From Martelella sp. NC20 (GTDB lineage: Bacteria; Pseudomonadota; Alphaproteobacteria; Rhizobiales; Rhizobiaceae): DNA of 64,000 nt. Numbering within the stretch: the first letter of the stretch is position 1; every line of letters starts with the position of its first letter. Location: the NCBI RefSeq assembly GCF_013459645.1, contig NZ_CP054861.1:3150001-3214000 (forward strand), in the 5' to 3' direction. Made by a program: the position numbers and the translations under genes. Below, in pieces: positions 1 to 11,700 of the stretch. Below the pieces are notes generated by a model. The model made no database searches. It was not told where the DNA came from and worked only from the letters and a program-made list of their open reading frames with translations.

Positions 1-757
1 TGCCGACGACGCGCGCCGGGCTGTGGTCCGAGAAATTCGATACCGCGTCGCCCCGGCACTCGATCCAGATCCAGTGTCCGTCCGCATGGCGCTCGCGGTA
101 TTCGAAATTCATATATTGAGAATCGCCGGCCTTCTGGCGTTCGATGGCGTTGGCAACAAAGTCGCGATCGTCCGGGTGGACGAGTTGCAGCCATTCTTCG
201 GTCGATGTAAAGGGTCGCGGGCCGCCGGCGGGGTAGCCGCGCATCGTCATCCAGGTCTGTGAATAGAAGAACTGGCCGCGTCGGTAATCGTGATCCCATA
301 CGCCGAGGCCCGAACTGACAAGAGCGTAGTCCCAACGATGGGCGCGTTCGTTGGCTTCAAGTTCCCGCAGCTTTTGCGCATCGATATCGACACAGTTCAG
401 CAAGGAGAGTGTTTCGCTGCCCTCGTGTTCGGGTGGCAAAAGGTTGCTGGAGCAGAGCATCCAGCGCCAGGGGCCGTCAGGCCTGGGGCCGAAGCGTACT
501 TCCCGGGCAAGCGGTTTACCCGTTCTGGCTGCCGGCGACAACAATGACTGCAGACAAGGCCGGTCGTCACTGTGAACCCAGTCGAAAACGATTCCCCCGA
601 GGAGATCGCTTTCCGGGGCGAGCGCCTGGAAGCTTTCGTTGACGGCACGGATCGCAAAACTTCCGACGTCAAGCACCGCCATCGCGACTGCCGAACCTTC
701 GATCGCGGCGGCCGCTATTCCGGACTTGCTCCAAAATTCACTCGTGTCCTCCGCCAA
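1..757 (-). CDS. PAS-domain signalling protein (N-terminal part, runs off the window)
   Basis: The minus frame stays open to the left edge, so about 252 N-terminal residues are visible and the output domain is missing. A divergent PAS-like segment occupies roughly residues 10-115. A clear PAS_3/PAC module follows at about 125-245, with the stretches SGLGVWDHDY, VHPDDRDF and HADGHWIWIECRG. No membrane helix is visible, so a cytoplasmic sensor is likely. The start is a TTG at 755-757 with an AGAGG Shine-Dalgarno just upstream; no in-frame ATG gives a comparable N-terminus. The missing C-terminus could be a diguanylate cyclase, an EAL domain or a histidine kinase; this cannot be decided here. 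Confidence 0.8.
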   Translation of the reverse strand, partial: MAEDTSEFWSKSGIAAAAIEGSAVAMAVLDVGSFAIRAVNESFQALAPESDLLGGIVFDWVHSDDRPCLQSLLSPAARTGKPLAREVRFGPRPDGPWRWMLCSSNLLPPEHEGSETLSLLNCVDIDAQKLRELEANERAHRWDYALVSSGLGVWDHDYRRGQFFYSQTWMTMRGYPAGGPRPFTSTEEWLQLVHPDDRDFVANAIERQKAGDSQYMNFEYRERHADGHWIWIECRGDAVSNFSDHSPARVVG

Positions 758-1015
758 CGGTTGTCCTCTTGCTGGAGGGCGGCTCTCGCTTCAGCGGGAC
801 TTTCCATTGCCCGTCTGGGAATGCCGCCTCAGTCCGGTTTGCGCTTTTCCATATTTGGCCGATGTTGACGCCAAAGTCATCAAAGGCCGACCTATCAAGT
901 GTGGTGCATGAATGAAGAAAGTCAATTCTGATTTGAAAGTGGCTATAGATTCAGATCGTTGAGCGAAAGCTTCCGCTATCGGTCAGGTTCTGTTTCCCCA
1001 GGGGATGCCTTCTCG

Positions 1016-1564
1016 TCACAGATGCGACATGAAGCGCCCGAACATCAATATGCCTTCCGGCCACGGCCCGAAACCGTCTTCCTCGTTGATATGGCCTGCC
1101 TCGCCGGCGTCGAAGAACGCCGACCCCCAGGCATTGGCGATGTCGCCGGCATGATCGAACGAGCCGAATGAATCATTGCGGCTGGCGATCACGATGCTCG
1201 GAAACGGCAGCGGGTCGCGCGGGTAGGGGCCGAAGGTCTGGAGATGTTTTGGCCGGATGGACGGATTGTCGACTTCCGGCGGCGCCACGAAGAAGCCGCC
1301 GGCCACCGGCTTTTCAAGCCTGGGCAGCGCGAGGATTGCGGTGGGGATGCCCAGCGAATGCGCCACCAGCACGACCGGGCGCGTCGAGGCGTTGACCGTC
1401 TCGACAAGTTTGGCGACCCAATCGTCCACAACCGGCTTGTTCCATTCCGCCTGTTCGACCCGCCGCGCCGTCGAAAGCTTCTGCTCCCAGCGGCTCTGCC
1501 AGTGTCCCGGCCCGGCGTTCTTGTAGCCGGGGATAAGAAGGATATCTGCTTCGGAGGCTTTCAT
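1016..1564 (-). CDS. RBBP9/YdeN-family serine hydrolase
   Basis: This is a 182-residue alpha/beta hydrolase of the RBBP9/YdeN family. The N-terminus has the family hallmark PGYKNAGPGHWQSRWE. The nucleophile elbow is AHSLG (Ser70). The likely Asp is in SRNDSF (Asp131) and the His is in AGHINEEDGFGPW (His158), so the catalytic triad looks complete. It has no signal peptide and should act in the cytoplasm. The natural substrate is unknown for most bacterial members. It lies 48 nt downstream of purB on the same strand and may be co-transcribed with it. Confidence 0.88.
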   Translation of the reverse strand: MKASEADILLIPGYKNAGPGHWQSRWEQKLSTARRVEQAEWNKPVVDDWVAKLVETVNASTRPVVLVAHSLGIPTAILALPRLEKPVAGGFFVAPPEVDNPSIRPKHLQTFGPYPRDPLPFPSIVIASRNDSFGSFDHAGDIANAWGSAFFDAGEAGHINEEDGFGPWPEGILMFGRFMSHL

Positions 1565-1612
1565 GCGGATCGTCGTCTGGGTCGTTGATAAGGGCTTTGC
1601 GGGGACGGCGCT

Positions 1613-2920
1613 TCACGCTTCGCCGAAAACCCGCCTGAAAATCGTGTCGGCGTGCTTGGTGTGGTAGCCGAGGTCGAATTTCTCGCGGATCGTCTCTTCG
1701 GAAAGGGCGGCGCGCACTTCATCGTCGGCGAGCAGTTCCTCAAGGAAGTCCTTGCCTTCCTCCCAGACCCGCATCGCATTGCGCTGGACGAGGCGATAGG
1801 CATCCTCGCGCGACACGCCGGCCTGGGTGAGGGCGAGCAGCACGCGCTGCGAATGAACAAGTCCCCGGAACTTGTTGAGATTGTTCATCATCGTTTCAGG
1901 ATAGATAAGCAGCTTGTCGATCACGCCGGTAAGGCGCGCCAGCGCAAAGTCGAGCGTCACGGTGGCGTCGGGGCCGATCATGCGTTCGACGGAGGAGTGC
2001 GAAATGTCGCGCTCATGCCACAGCGCCACATTCTCCATCGCCGGCAGCGCATAGCTGCGCACCATCCGGGCGAGGCCCGTCAGGTTTTCGGTCAGTACCG
2101 GGTTGCGCTTGTGGGGCATGGCCGACGAGCCCTTCTGGCCCGGCGAGAAATACTCCTCCGCCTCCAGCACCTCGGTGCGCTGCAGGTGGCGGATTTCCGT
2201 GGCGAGCCGCTCGACCGACGAGGCGATCACGCCGAGCGTCGCGAAATACATCGCATGCCGGTCGCGCGGGATCACCTGGGTCGAGACCGGCTCCGGCTTC
2301 AGGCCCAGGGCTGCGGCGACATGTTCCTCGACGCGCGGGTCGATATTGGCGAAGGTACCGATGGCGCCGGAGATCGCGCAGGTCGCGATTTCCTCGCGCG
2401 CGGCGATCAGCCGGGAGCGGCAGCGGTCGAACTCGGCATAGGCCTGGGCGAGCTTGATGCCGAACGTGGTCGGCTCGGCGTGGATGCCGTGCGAGCGGCC
2501 GATGGTGATAGTGTCCTTGTGCTCGAAGGCGCGGCGCTTGAGGGCTGCAAGCAGCTTGTCGAGATCGGCGAGCAGCAGGTCGCTCGCGCGCACGAGCTGG
2601 ACGTTGAAGCAGGTGTCGAGCACGTCGGAGGAGGTCATGCCCTGATGGACGAAACGGGCGTCGGGGCCGACGATCTCGGCAAGGTGGGTGAGGAAGGCGA
2701 TGACGTCATGCTTGGTGACGGCTTCGATCTCGTCGATCCGGGCGACGTCGAAGGTCGCGGCGCTGCCCTTTTCCCAGATGGTTTTCGCTGCACTTTCCGG
2801 GATCACGCCGATTTCCGCCAGCGCATTGCAGGCATGGGCCTCGATTTCGAACCAGATCCGGAATTTCGTTTCCGGCGACCAGATTTCCGTCATCTCGGGG
2901 CGGGAATAACGCGGTATCAT
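1613..2920 (-). CDS. purB: Adenylosuccinate lyase
   Basis: PurB cleaves adenylosuccinate to AMP and SAICAR to AICAR in purine synthesis. The product is 435 residues, normal for the family. The fumarase/aspartase superfamily signature SSAMPHKRNP is at residues 265-274 and contains the flexible-loop serine. The GRSHGIHAEP block with a catalytic-type His144 and the QGMTSSDV block are intact. The ATG at 2918-2920 (MIPRYSRPEM) is chosen because the family begins here; the longer reading upstream adds 31 unconserved residues. A DUF2259 gene lies 99 nt upstream and a small hydrolase gene 48 nt downstream on the same strand. Confidence 0.97.
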   Translation of the reverse strand: MIPRYSRPEMTEIWSPETKFRIWFEIEAHACNALAEIGVIPESAAKTIWEKGSAATFDVARIDEIEAVTKHDVIAFLTHLAEIVGPDARFVHQGMTSSDVLDTCFNVQLVRASDLLLADLDKLLAALKRRAFEHKDTITIGRSHGIHAEPTTFGIKLAQAYAEFDRCRSRLIAAREEIATCAISGAIGTFANIDPRVEEHVAAALGLKPEPVSTQVIPRDRHAMYFATLGVIASSVERLATEIRHLQRTEVLEAEEYFSPGQKGSSAMPHKRNPVLTENLTGLARMVRSYALPAMENVALWHERDISHSSVERMIGPDATVTLDFALARLTGVIDKLLIYPETMMNNLNKFRGLVHSQRVLLALTQAGVSREDAYRLVQRNAMRVWEEGKDFLEELLADDEVRAALSEETIREKFDLGYHTKHADTIFRRVFGEA

Positions 2921-3019
2921 CGAGGCTCTGTCCTTCACATTTCCATCTGGCAATGCGCATAGACCATTTCCGGCGCAAATGAAATCTTTGCGCGGGAGAA
3001 ATGCTCTGTCCATTCGTTT

Positions 3020-3736
3020 TTACGGGCGGAACGGCACGGCGATCCAGCGTCCGTTCGGACCTTCGAAGCCTTGCGACAGCACGGTCACGAGCGCGACATG
3101 CACAGCATCCGGTCCGCCGCCGCCATAGGTCATCACTCCGCCGAGGCGGTAATCGAGCGGGCAGTTGCGGCTTTCCGGCAGGCGCTCGTCCTCGTGGACC
3201 TCCAGTTCCCCGCCCTCGGGGCCGCGATAGGTGAGGCGAAAGCCGCGCGCATCCGGCGTGATGGCGGCGCAGGCCCTGTTGGGCGAAAGCGGGAACGTCT
3301 CGATGGAGATTTCGCTGACGGGGGACAGGTTCGGGTGGGCGCGATAGCGGATGGTGTCGCCGTCGCTGCTGTTTTCGGTAACCGGGTTGAAGGCGGCAAG
3401 CCAGCCCGGATGGTCGAGCAGGCGGCGATCCTGGATCATCTGCAGGGCTTCGCGGACAGCCATTGCCCGCGCGGCGCTGATCGAGGCATTGTCGGTTTCG
3501 CTGCGCAGGCGGAACGGCGTGCCGTCGAGAAACACGTCGTTCTCGGTGTCGATGAAGAAGATGTTGGAATAGGCAAATCCGGAGCCGTCTTCCTGGCCAT
3601 ACTCCTCGAAGGCGAAGACCTTGCCGTCCTCGGAGAAGCCAAGAGGGGTGAAGGTTGCGAAATCGCCGGCGCTTGCCGTTGCGGCCGTGAGGCCCGAGGC
3701 GACCGCCGCGCCGAGAAAACGGGATAGACCTGCCAT
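3020..3736 (-). CDS. DUF2259 family secreted protein
   Basis: The product is 238 residues and belongs to the DUF2259 group of predicted secreted proteins common in Hyphomicrobiales. The N-terminus MAGLSRFLGAAVASGLTAATASAG is a good Sec signal peptide with a cleavage-like ASAG site. The mature part starts with the typical FATFTPLGFSEDGKVFAFEEYG block. The ATG at 3736 is preferred over upstream starts because GGAG lies 7 nt before it and the signal peptide then begins at residue 1. No catalytic motif was recognised and the function is unknown. It lies upstream of purB on the same strand. Confidence 0.82.
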   Translation of the reverse strand: MAGLSRFLGAAVASGLTAATASAGDFATFTPLGFSEDGKVFAFEEYGQEDGSGFAYSNIFFIDTENDVFLDGTPFRLRSETDNASISAARAMAVREALQMIQDRRLLDHPGWLAAFNPVTENSSDGDTIRYRAHPNLSPVSEISIETFPLSPNRACAAITPDARGFRLTYRGPEGGELEVHEDERLPESRNCPLDYRLGGVMTYGGGGPDAVHVALVTVLSQGFEGPNGRWIAVPFRP

Positions 3737-3856
3737 TATAAGCTCCATTTTTTTTGGCCGGAAACGCTCCGGCATATCAGGAATCGATACTGCGTCGGGG
3801 CGGCTTGTCGCACCCGGCCAACGACACAGTGATGAAAACGCCTGAAACGCTTTACG

Positions 3857-4522
3857 CTAACTTGCGGCCGACCGCAGGGCATCCATGGCCGGGCGGTAGC
3901 TGCCGCCTTCCGCCTTGCCGAAGATGGCCGAACCGGCGACCAGCACATTGGCGCCGGCCCTGGTTACCGCGGCCACCGTGTCCGGCGCGATCCCGCCATC
4001 CACCTGGAGTTCGATCGGGCGATCGCCGATCAGGGCGTTGGCCTGCTCGATCTTTGCAAGCATTGCCGGGATGAATGCCTGGCCGCCGAAACCGGGATTG
4101 ACGGTCATCACCAGGATCAGGTCGAGATCGTCGATCACGTTTTCGATCATTGAAACCGGGGTTGCCGGGTTCAGCGCCACTCCCGCCTTCTTTCCGAGGT
4201 TTCGTATGGTCTGCAGCGAGCGGTGCAAATGCGGGCCTGCCTCCTGATGCACCGTGATCCTGTCCGAGCCGGCCTTGGCGAAAGCCTCGATAAAGGGGTC
4301 GGCGGGGGCGATCATCAGATGGCAGTCGAAGACGGCATCCGTGTGGCGGCGCAGTTTCGAGATGATCGGCGGGCCGAAGGTGATGTTGGGCACGAAATGG
4401 CCGTCCATGACATCGAGATGCACCCAGTCGGCGCCATCATCGACGACGGCGCGCACATCCTCTCCCAGTCGGGAAAAGTCGGCGGAAAGTATAGAGGGGG
4501 CGATACGCAGGGGACGTTTCAC
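3857..4522 (-). CDS. rpe: Ribulose-phosphate 3-epimerase
   Basis: Rpe interconverts ribulose 5-phosphate and xylulose 5-phosphate in the pentose phosphate and Calvin pathways. The 221-residue TIM-barrel protein shows the metal and active-site blocks [31 protein letters not shown], the [10 protein letters not shown] loop and the phosphate-binding VDGGI and [12 protein letters not shown] segments. The start is GTG at 4520-4522 with AAGGA upstream. It lies 23 nt downstream of the binding-protein gene on the same strand, so the two may be co-transcribed, although no functional link is evident. Confidence 0.97.
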   Translation of the reverse strand: MKRPLRIAPSILSADFSRLGEDVRAVVDDGADWVHLDVMDGHFVPNITFGPPIISKLRRHTDAVFDCHLMIAPADPFIEAFAKAGSDRITVHQEAGPHLHRSLQTIRNLGKKAGVALNPATPVSMIENVIDDLDLILVMTVNPGFGGQAFIPAMLAKIEQANALIGDRPIELQVDGGIAPDTVAAVTRAGANVLVAGSAIFGKAEGGSYRPAMDALRSAAS

Positions 4523-4545
4523 TGCATGGTTCCTTCTTCATGGTA

Positions 4546-5637
4546 TTACTGGCGGGCCGAATCGAACACCGGCACGAACTGATTACCCTGCCAACGCAAA
4601 AGAAAATATGGATTATCCGCGAGTTCATGCCCCTCGGTGAAGGAGACGGGGCCGAGCGCGGTGTCGAACTGCTGCGTGGCGAGCATCGCGGTGAGCCGGG
4701 CGGTATCGCCCTCTGCTGCCGCCATGGCCTCGGCCGCAATCTCGACCGCGCTTGCGGCCGGGACGACATAGCCTTCCGGAACGATGTCGTTGCTTGCGGC
4801 GATATCCGCGAGTGCCGCAGCCGGTGGCAGTTCGCCATATTCGGGAAGCGCGATCGCCAGCACGCCGACTTCAAGGGGAACGCCCGCTTCCTGGGCGCGT
4901 AGCGCGTCGCTTCCGAGGATTGTGAGATCGTCGCCCTCTTGAGCGGCATCCCGCGACACAATGGCGATATCGCTGCGCGTGCCGCCGATGAACACATGGG
5001 TGGCGCCGGTCTGGGCGAGGCGGCGCACCAGCGACAATTGCTGCTCCTGCGCGGGGCGGAATGTATCGACGAAAACCGGCTGCAGGCCGCGCTCCTCCAG
5101 CGCGTTGCGAACGGCGTTGACCATTTCGCGGAAATAGATCGTTCCGTCATCGAGAAGCGCTACCGGCTCATCGATCCATTCGCCCATGATGTAGTCGACG
5201 GTCGCGTCGATCTCGTCCTGATCATTGGGCGCCATGCGGAAAAGCGGCCAGCTCTCCTTCAGCGCCGTCGTCATCAGTGGCATCGAGCGGGCCGAAAGGG
5301 TGATCGCCGGAATGCCGGCATCTCTCAAGACCGGCATTGCGCCGCGCACGGTCTCGCTGCAGAAAAAGCCGATGGCGATATCGACGCCGGCATCGGCAAG
5401 CGCCTGGCCAACGTCTCCGCCGCTGCCATCCTCGCAGCTTTCATCGACCGTGGTCAGCTCCATATCGCGATTGCGGGCGGCAAGCCCCGCGCCATCGAGC
5501 GCCTGCTCGCCGAGAATGGCGTAGTCACCGCTCAGCGGCGCGACAATGCCGATTTTCAACGTCTCGGCCGCGAACGAAGGGGCGGCGGCGAACCCGGACA
5601 TGGCAATGCCAAGGAGACAGGCGGGAATGGATCTCAT
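4546..5637 (-). CDS. Periplasmic ligand-binding protein, Leu/Ile/Val type (orphan)
   Basis: This is a 363-residue type I periplasmic binding protein of the branched-chain amino acid ABC family (Peripla_BP_6). The N-terminus MRSIPACLLGIAMSGFAAAPSFAAE is a signal peptide with an AxA cleavage site. It is followed by the family opening LKIGIVAPLSGDYAILG. The ATG at 5637 has AAGAGGA about 9 nt upstream and is preferred over the TTG 21 nt further out. No permease or ATPase genes are adjacent, so it is an orphan that either feeds a distant transporter or acts as a sensor. The ligand cannot be predicted. Confidence 0.88.
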   Translation of the reverse strand: MRSIPACLLGIAMSGFAAAPSFAAETLKIGIVAPLSGDYAILGEQALDGAGLAARNRDMELTTVDESCEDGSGGDVGQALADAGVDIAIGFFCSETVRGAMPVLRDAGIPAITLSARSMPLMTTALKESWPLFRMAPNDQDEIDATVDYIMGEWIDEPVALLDDGTIYFREMVNAVRNALEERGLQPVFVDTFRPAQEQQLSLVRRLAQTGATHVFIGGTRSDIAIVSRDAAQEGDDLTILGSDALRAQEAGVPLEVGVLAIALPEYGELPPAAALADIAASNDIVPEGYVVPAASAVEIAAEAMAAAEGDTARLTAMLATQQFDTALGPVSFTEGHELADNPYFLLRWQGNQFVPVFDSARQ

Positions 5638-5784
5638 GATCGCGCGTCCTCTTATCAAAACTTGCCACGATGAACCCTGTCATAACCCTTGCCAGATGCA
5701 GGGGCAACGCCGTAAGTACCGCAACTGAATATCAAAGGGATGGTTCTTTGACAGTTTTTTCCAGGCATAAGCGCGGCGCTTCCC

Positions 5785-6297
5785 ATGCATGATGATCCGC
5801 AATTCTCCAAACATTATCGCGACGCGATGGCCCATTATGCCGGCCACGTCCAGATCGTGACGACCGCGCATGGCGGGGTGATGCGCGGCGTGACCGCCAC
5901 GGCCGCCTGCTCGGTTTCAGATGCGCCGCCGACGGTGCTCGCCTGCGTCAATCGTCTGAACGAGCACAACAGCGTGTTTCAGGGAAGCGGCAATTTCGCG
6001 CTGAATACGCTCGCCGCCCATCATCGTCCGCTCGCAGATGCCTTCGCCGGCTTTACCGGTCTTTCGAGCGAGGAGCGTTTCGCCATGGCCGAGTGGGAGG
6101 TCGAGGGAAGCGGCGCGCCGGTTCTGGCCGATGCGCTTGCCAGCTTCGACTGCAAACTCGTTGAAGCCAAGGCGATGTCGACCCACTGGATACTGATCGG
6201 CGAGGTCGTCGGTGTGAAGATGGGGGCGCCAGGCGAAGCCTTGCTGTACTACCGACGCGGCTACCACTACTTGTCGTTAAATCCGAAGTTCTCATAA
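5785..6297 (+). CDS. Flavin reductase (RutF/HpaC-type FMN-binding domain)
   Basis: The 170-residue protein is a flavin_reduct-domain member, which reduces FMN or FAD with NAD(P)H for a partner monooxygenase. Visible family blocks are GHVQIVTTAHGG near residues 20-31, the MRGVTATAACSVSDAPPTVL stretch that contacts flavin, NFALNTLAAHH near 72, and the closing YYRRGYHYL. The ATG follows an A/T-rich leader. No monooxygenase gene adjoins it, so the partner is unknown. A strong hairpin terminator lies about 150 nt downstream. Confidence 0.88.
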   Translation: MHDDPQFSKHYRDAMAHYAGHVQIVTTAHGGVMRGVTATAACSVSDAPPTVLACVNRLNEHNSVFQGSGNFALNTLAAHHRPLADAFAGFTGLSSEERFAMAEWEVEGSGAPVLADALASFDCKLVEAKAMSTHWILIGEVVGVKMGAPGEALLYYRRGYHYLSLNPKFS

Positions 6298-6443
6298 ATA
6301 TACTTGATCGGAAGGGCGATATTGAGGTATATATGGCGCATACCGAATGCGTAATTAGAGTTTTTACATGAGACTATTGCTGTTAAGGTAAGCTTACTGA
6401 TTGTTTTTTTGCCGAAATATCAAGCGTATAGTTGATATGATTA

Positions 6444-6486
6444 GAGCCGTACGTCCGGGAGGACGTGCGGCTCTTTAGCGTTTTTG
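6444..6486 (+). terminator. Rho-independent terminator
   Basis: GAGCCGTACGTCC pairs with GGACGTGCGGCTC around a GGGA loop (one G-U pair), followed by TTTAGCGTTTTTG. It is oriented to stop plus-strand transcription from the flavin reductase gene. The 146 nt between that gene's stop and the hairpin are AT-rich without an ORF. Confidence 0.75.
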
Positions 6487-6500
6487 ACTGGCCCTGGCGG

Positions 6501-7994
<1,494 letters not shown>

Positions 7995-8052
7995 GCGTAT
8001 CACGGGCGGGATAGTATCAAATGGCCCGAGAGTCAAGAAAACCCGGTAATAT

Positions 8053-8083
8053 AGGGCATTTCAACGCCTTGAAATGCCCTTTT
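8053..8083. terminator. Hairpin terminator between bcp and the helicase gene
   Basis: A perfect 12-bp stem, AGGGCATTTCAA with TTGAAATGCCCT, closes a 4-nt loop. It lies just downstream of the bcp stop on the minus strand and upstream of the helicase gene. The T-tract (TTT) is on the plus side and the minus side continues ATATTACC, so it is a weaker intrinsic terminator for bcp than the stem suggests. Confidence 0.55.
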
Positions 8084-8098
8084 GGCCGCGTTCGACCT

Positions 8099-8566
8099 TC
8101 ACGTGCCGTTGATGGCCTCAAGCACGGCCTCGGCATGGCCGTCCGCCTTGACCTTGCGCCAGATGCGTTTCAGCGTGCCGTCCGGCGCGATCAGGAAGGT
8201 CGAGCGTTCGATCCCCATGAAGGTCTTGCCGTACATGCTCTTTTCCTTCCACACGCCATAGGCTTCGGCCACCGCGTGGTTTTCGTCGGCGCCCAGCAAG
8301 ACGGAAAGGCTGTGTTTCTTTGCGAATTTCGCATGGCTCGCTACGCCGTCGGGCGAGATGCCGAGAACGATGGTGTTCGCCTTTTCGAAGCTTTCGGCAA
8401 GGGCCGTGAAGGCGATCGCCTCGACGGTGCAGCCCTTGGTGTCGTCCTTCGGGTAGAAATAGAGCACCAGGTTCTTGCCCTCCGCATCGGCCAGCGCGAA
8501 GGTCTCTCCCTCGGAAACCGACAGGGAAAAATCGGGGGCCTTGTGGCCTTCTTGCAATTCGGTCAA
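8099..8566 (-). CDS. bcp: Thioredoxin-dependent thiol peroxidase (Bcp/PrxQ type)
   Basis: The 155-residue peroxiredoxin reduces H2O2 and organic hydroperoxides. The peroxidatic cysteine is Cys46 in YPKDDTKGCTVEA. The position five residues on, where many Bcp/PrxQ proteins have the resolving cysteine (CxxxxC), is Ile51 here, and no other cysteine is present, so this is a 1-Cys variant that probably needs an external thiol. GHKAPDFSL at the N-terminus and the conserved R/W region near 105-135 fit the family. It is transcribed divergently from the AsmA-like gene. Confidence 0.93.
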   Translation of the reverse strand: MTELQEGHKAPDFSLSVSEGETFALADAEGKNLVLYFYPKDDTKGCTVEAIAFTALAESFEKANTIVLGISPDGVASHAKFAKKHSLSVLLGADENHAVAEAYGVWKEKSMYGKTFMGIERSTFLIAPDGTLKRIWRKVKADGHAEAVLEAINGT

Positions 8567-8736
8567 ATTCTCACTCCTTTGTTCATTTATCGTTCAAGCT
8601 TCAATCGGCATAAATCGCGAGCGAAGAGCGCGGTTGTGCGCTTGCCAGCGGTGCGCTTCGTCGTGAATATTGCGCGCAGAAGATTCGCGCCGGGCAAAAT
8701 CTATTTCAGCGCAGCTTATACGCTTACGGAGCGGCT

Positions 8737-11700
8737 TTGGACGACAGCAAGCAAAAAGATTCCCTGATCAGAGGCGAGCGTACCCGTTTCGCCCGCGGCG
8801 AAAGCGTCTCGCTGCACAAGATGCCCTCCGCCCAGACGCATGAGCCGATGATCGTGCGCGCCTCGACGCATCGCAGCTTCTCCCGTCACTGCCTGCGTTT
8901 CCTTACGTTTTTTGGTCTGTTTGCCGCCGGCCTTCTTGCGATCGCCTACTACGTCATCGAGAGCGGTTCGCTGGACCGGTTTCTGGCCGCCAAGGCCAAT
9001 GAGCAGATCGCGGCGGTCATGCCGGAAGGCTATCATGCGCGCATCGATGCCGCGAGGCTGAGACTGAGCGCGGATTTCGATCTGAAGCTCAGCGTTCGCG
9101 GCGTGGCTTTGCTTGGCCCGGATGAAAAGCAGATCGCCTCGATCGGAACCCTGGATTTCGCGGTCGATCCCGTCAAGCTCATCGGTGGGCAGGTCACGGT
9201 AAACTCGGTTTCGGTCGACGACATCACATTCGACTCCTCGGCGCTGCCCGCCACCGGCACATTCCGCCTGACCGAGCATCGGGTCGACAGTCTGCCGGTT
9301 CTGGTGGAGCAGATGTTCAGCCAGACGGATTTCGCCCGCGGCGTTCTGACGGCGGCCGATACCCGCTCGATCCATCTGAGCGACATCGTGTTTCCCGTCG
9401 GCAGCGCATCGCCGGGCAAGTCCGTCACCGTCGATATCCGCGAGGTCAACCTCAACCTGCTGGCCGACGGGATACTCCGGGTCGATGGCGAGGTGCTGCT
9501 GGACGGAACGCCTGCCAACTTCTCAGCCGAATCAGTGGAGGAGGATGGACGTACGCAAAGCCTTCAGGCCGAGGTTTCCAACCTGGTGCTGACGCCGTTT
9601 CTCCTCAGGACCAAATCCGATGGCGACCCCATGCTCGGCGTGGAGGGGACCGCGGACCTGTTGCTTTCGCTCGAACGCGCCCGGGCGGATGGCGAGCCTG
9701 ACGTCGCCGCCCAGATCGATGTCGGCGCGGGCCGCTTCATCGCGGATTCGATCGCGCGGCCTTTCAACGACGCCAATCTGAACCTCATCTACGATACGGC
9801 CAAGAAATCGATCGAAATCAGCGATTCCTCGTTCGAGTTCGACGGCAGCAGGTTTCCCTTCACGGCGGGCATCATCGATCTCGACCGTTACCAGTCGGAT
9901 GTCGACGACGGCTATGCGCTGGATGTGCTGGTGCGGGGCGGCCGGTTCCAATCGCGCGAACCCGGTCTGCCGCCGCTGATATTCGACGCGAAATTCACCG
10001 GGGAATACCGCGCTTCGATCCCGCGCCTGCTGCTCGATGATATTTCGATAAGTTCGCCCCAGGGCATGATGGCGGCCTCGTTCAAGGCGATCTTCGGCGA
10101 CGCCAGCCCGGAACTCAGCTTCGGCGCGCGGATTGAGCGGATGGATACCGAGGCGGTCAAGCAGCTCTGGCCGTTCTGGATTGCCAGGAAGCCGCGCGAA
10201 TGGGTGAGCCGCAATCTCCATGGCGGCGTGGTCACCAATGGCGACATAGCGATCTTCCTGTCGGCCGGGCGGATCGAGGGGCCGGGCATCCCGGTGAAGC
10301 TCGACGAGAGCGAGATGAAGGTCGCCTTCGACATCGACGATACCCGGATCACGATCAGCGATCAGATGCCCGATGTCGAGCGCAGCGACGCCCGCGTGTC
10401 GATCAATGGCGGCAGGGTCGATGTCGATATCAGGGACGGCACGCTCAGCGTCGGCAAGTCCCGCACGGTGAAGCTCAAGGAAGGCACGTTCGCGATTGCC
10501 GATACCTACACCAAACCGCTCATGGGCGCCGTCGACATCATGCTGTCCGGCGAAGTCCGCGATCTGGTGAAACTGGCCGAGGCGCCGCCGATCAACGCGC
10601 TGAAATCGACGGATTTCACCTCGGATCAGTTCTCGGGAAACACCGAAGTCAACCTCAGGGCGAGCTTCCCGCTCGATCGGGGCGTCGCGTTCGATCCGGT
10701 CTGGCACGTCGTGGCCGATATCACCGATGGCGCGATTGCCACGCCCATCAACGGCCATCAGGTCAGCGGTCTCAATGGTCTGGTCGAGATCGTGCCAAGC
10801 CGGATTTCCTTCGAGGGCAAAGGCAGCGCCGATGGCGTTCCGCTTGAGGTGCAATGGAGCATGCCGATCGGCAAGCCGGAAAAAAACGCGGAGGGCGACG
10901 AGGACGGACCGGTGCTCTGGCTGTCGGGAAATCTCAACGACGCCCAGCGAAACCAGCTCGCGCCGGGGCTTGATGATTATGTCAGCGGCCCGGTGGCCGT
11001 GACCGTCGAGGGGGCGGACGAAGGCAATCTGATCGCGGTCGATCTGCAACAGACGACGTTGTCTCTGCCCTTTATCGGCTGGCAGAAGCCTCCCGGCGTT
11101 CCCGCCACGCTCTCCTTCACGCTCAAGCCGGGCGAAAACGACGTGACGACGCTTGATGATCTGCGGCTGACGGGCAGCGGGCTGGGCGCGAGGGGGCAGG
11201 TGACGCTCGACAAGGGCGGACTGCTGGCGGCGACGCTGACCGATGTCGCGATCTCGCCCGGCGACAGCCTCAATGTCGGCATGCAGCGGGAGAAGGACGG
11301 GCTCGACGTGACGCTGACCGGTCGCTCGTTCTCGGCCAAGCCGCTGCTTGATCAACTCGTCAAGAGCGGTAATGGCACATCGAACGGGGGCGGGGGAAGC
11401 GGCGGCGGCAATGTCGACGTCCATTTCGATATCGCCCGCGTTTCCGGCGAAAACGACCGCGAGCTTTCCGGCGTCAATGGCGACATCAAGGTCCGCGCGG
11501 GCGCGATGGCCGATGCCGTGCTGAAGGCGACCACCGCCTCCTCCCAGCCGATGACGCTGACGGTGACGCCTGACGGCGGCAAGAAGTCGGTGTCGCTCAA
11601 GACCGCCGGTGCCGGCGCGCTGCTGCGCTTTCTCGGCATTTACCAGAAAATGACCGGCGGCGGGCTCAATCTCGACATGATCGAGACCGATGCCGGCTGG

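Noticed and set aside
1652..2962. Plus-strand open frame of 436 codons opposite purB
   Set aside because: It is the antisense shadow of purB. It has no family similarity or ribosome site, while the minus frame carries the full PurB signature.
6298..6443. Possible small RNA in the AT-rich stretch before the 6444 terminator
   Set aside because: A terminator is present but no convincing separate promoter or conserved structure was seen. It is simplest as the 3' UTR of the flavin reductase gene.
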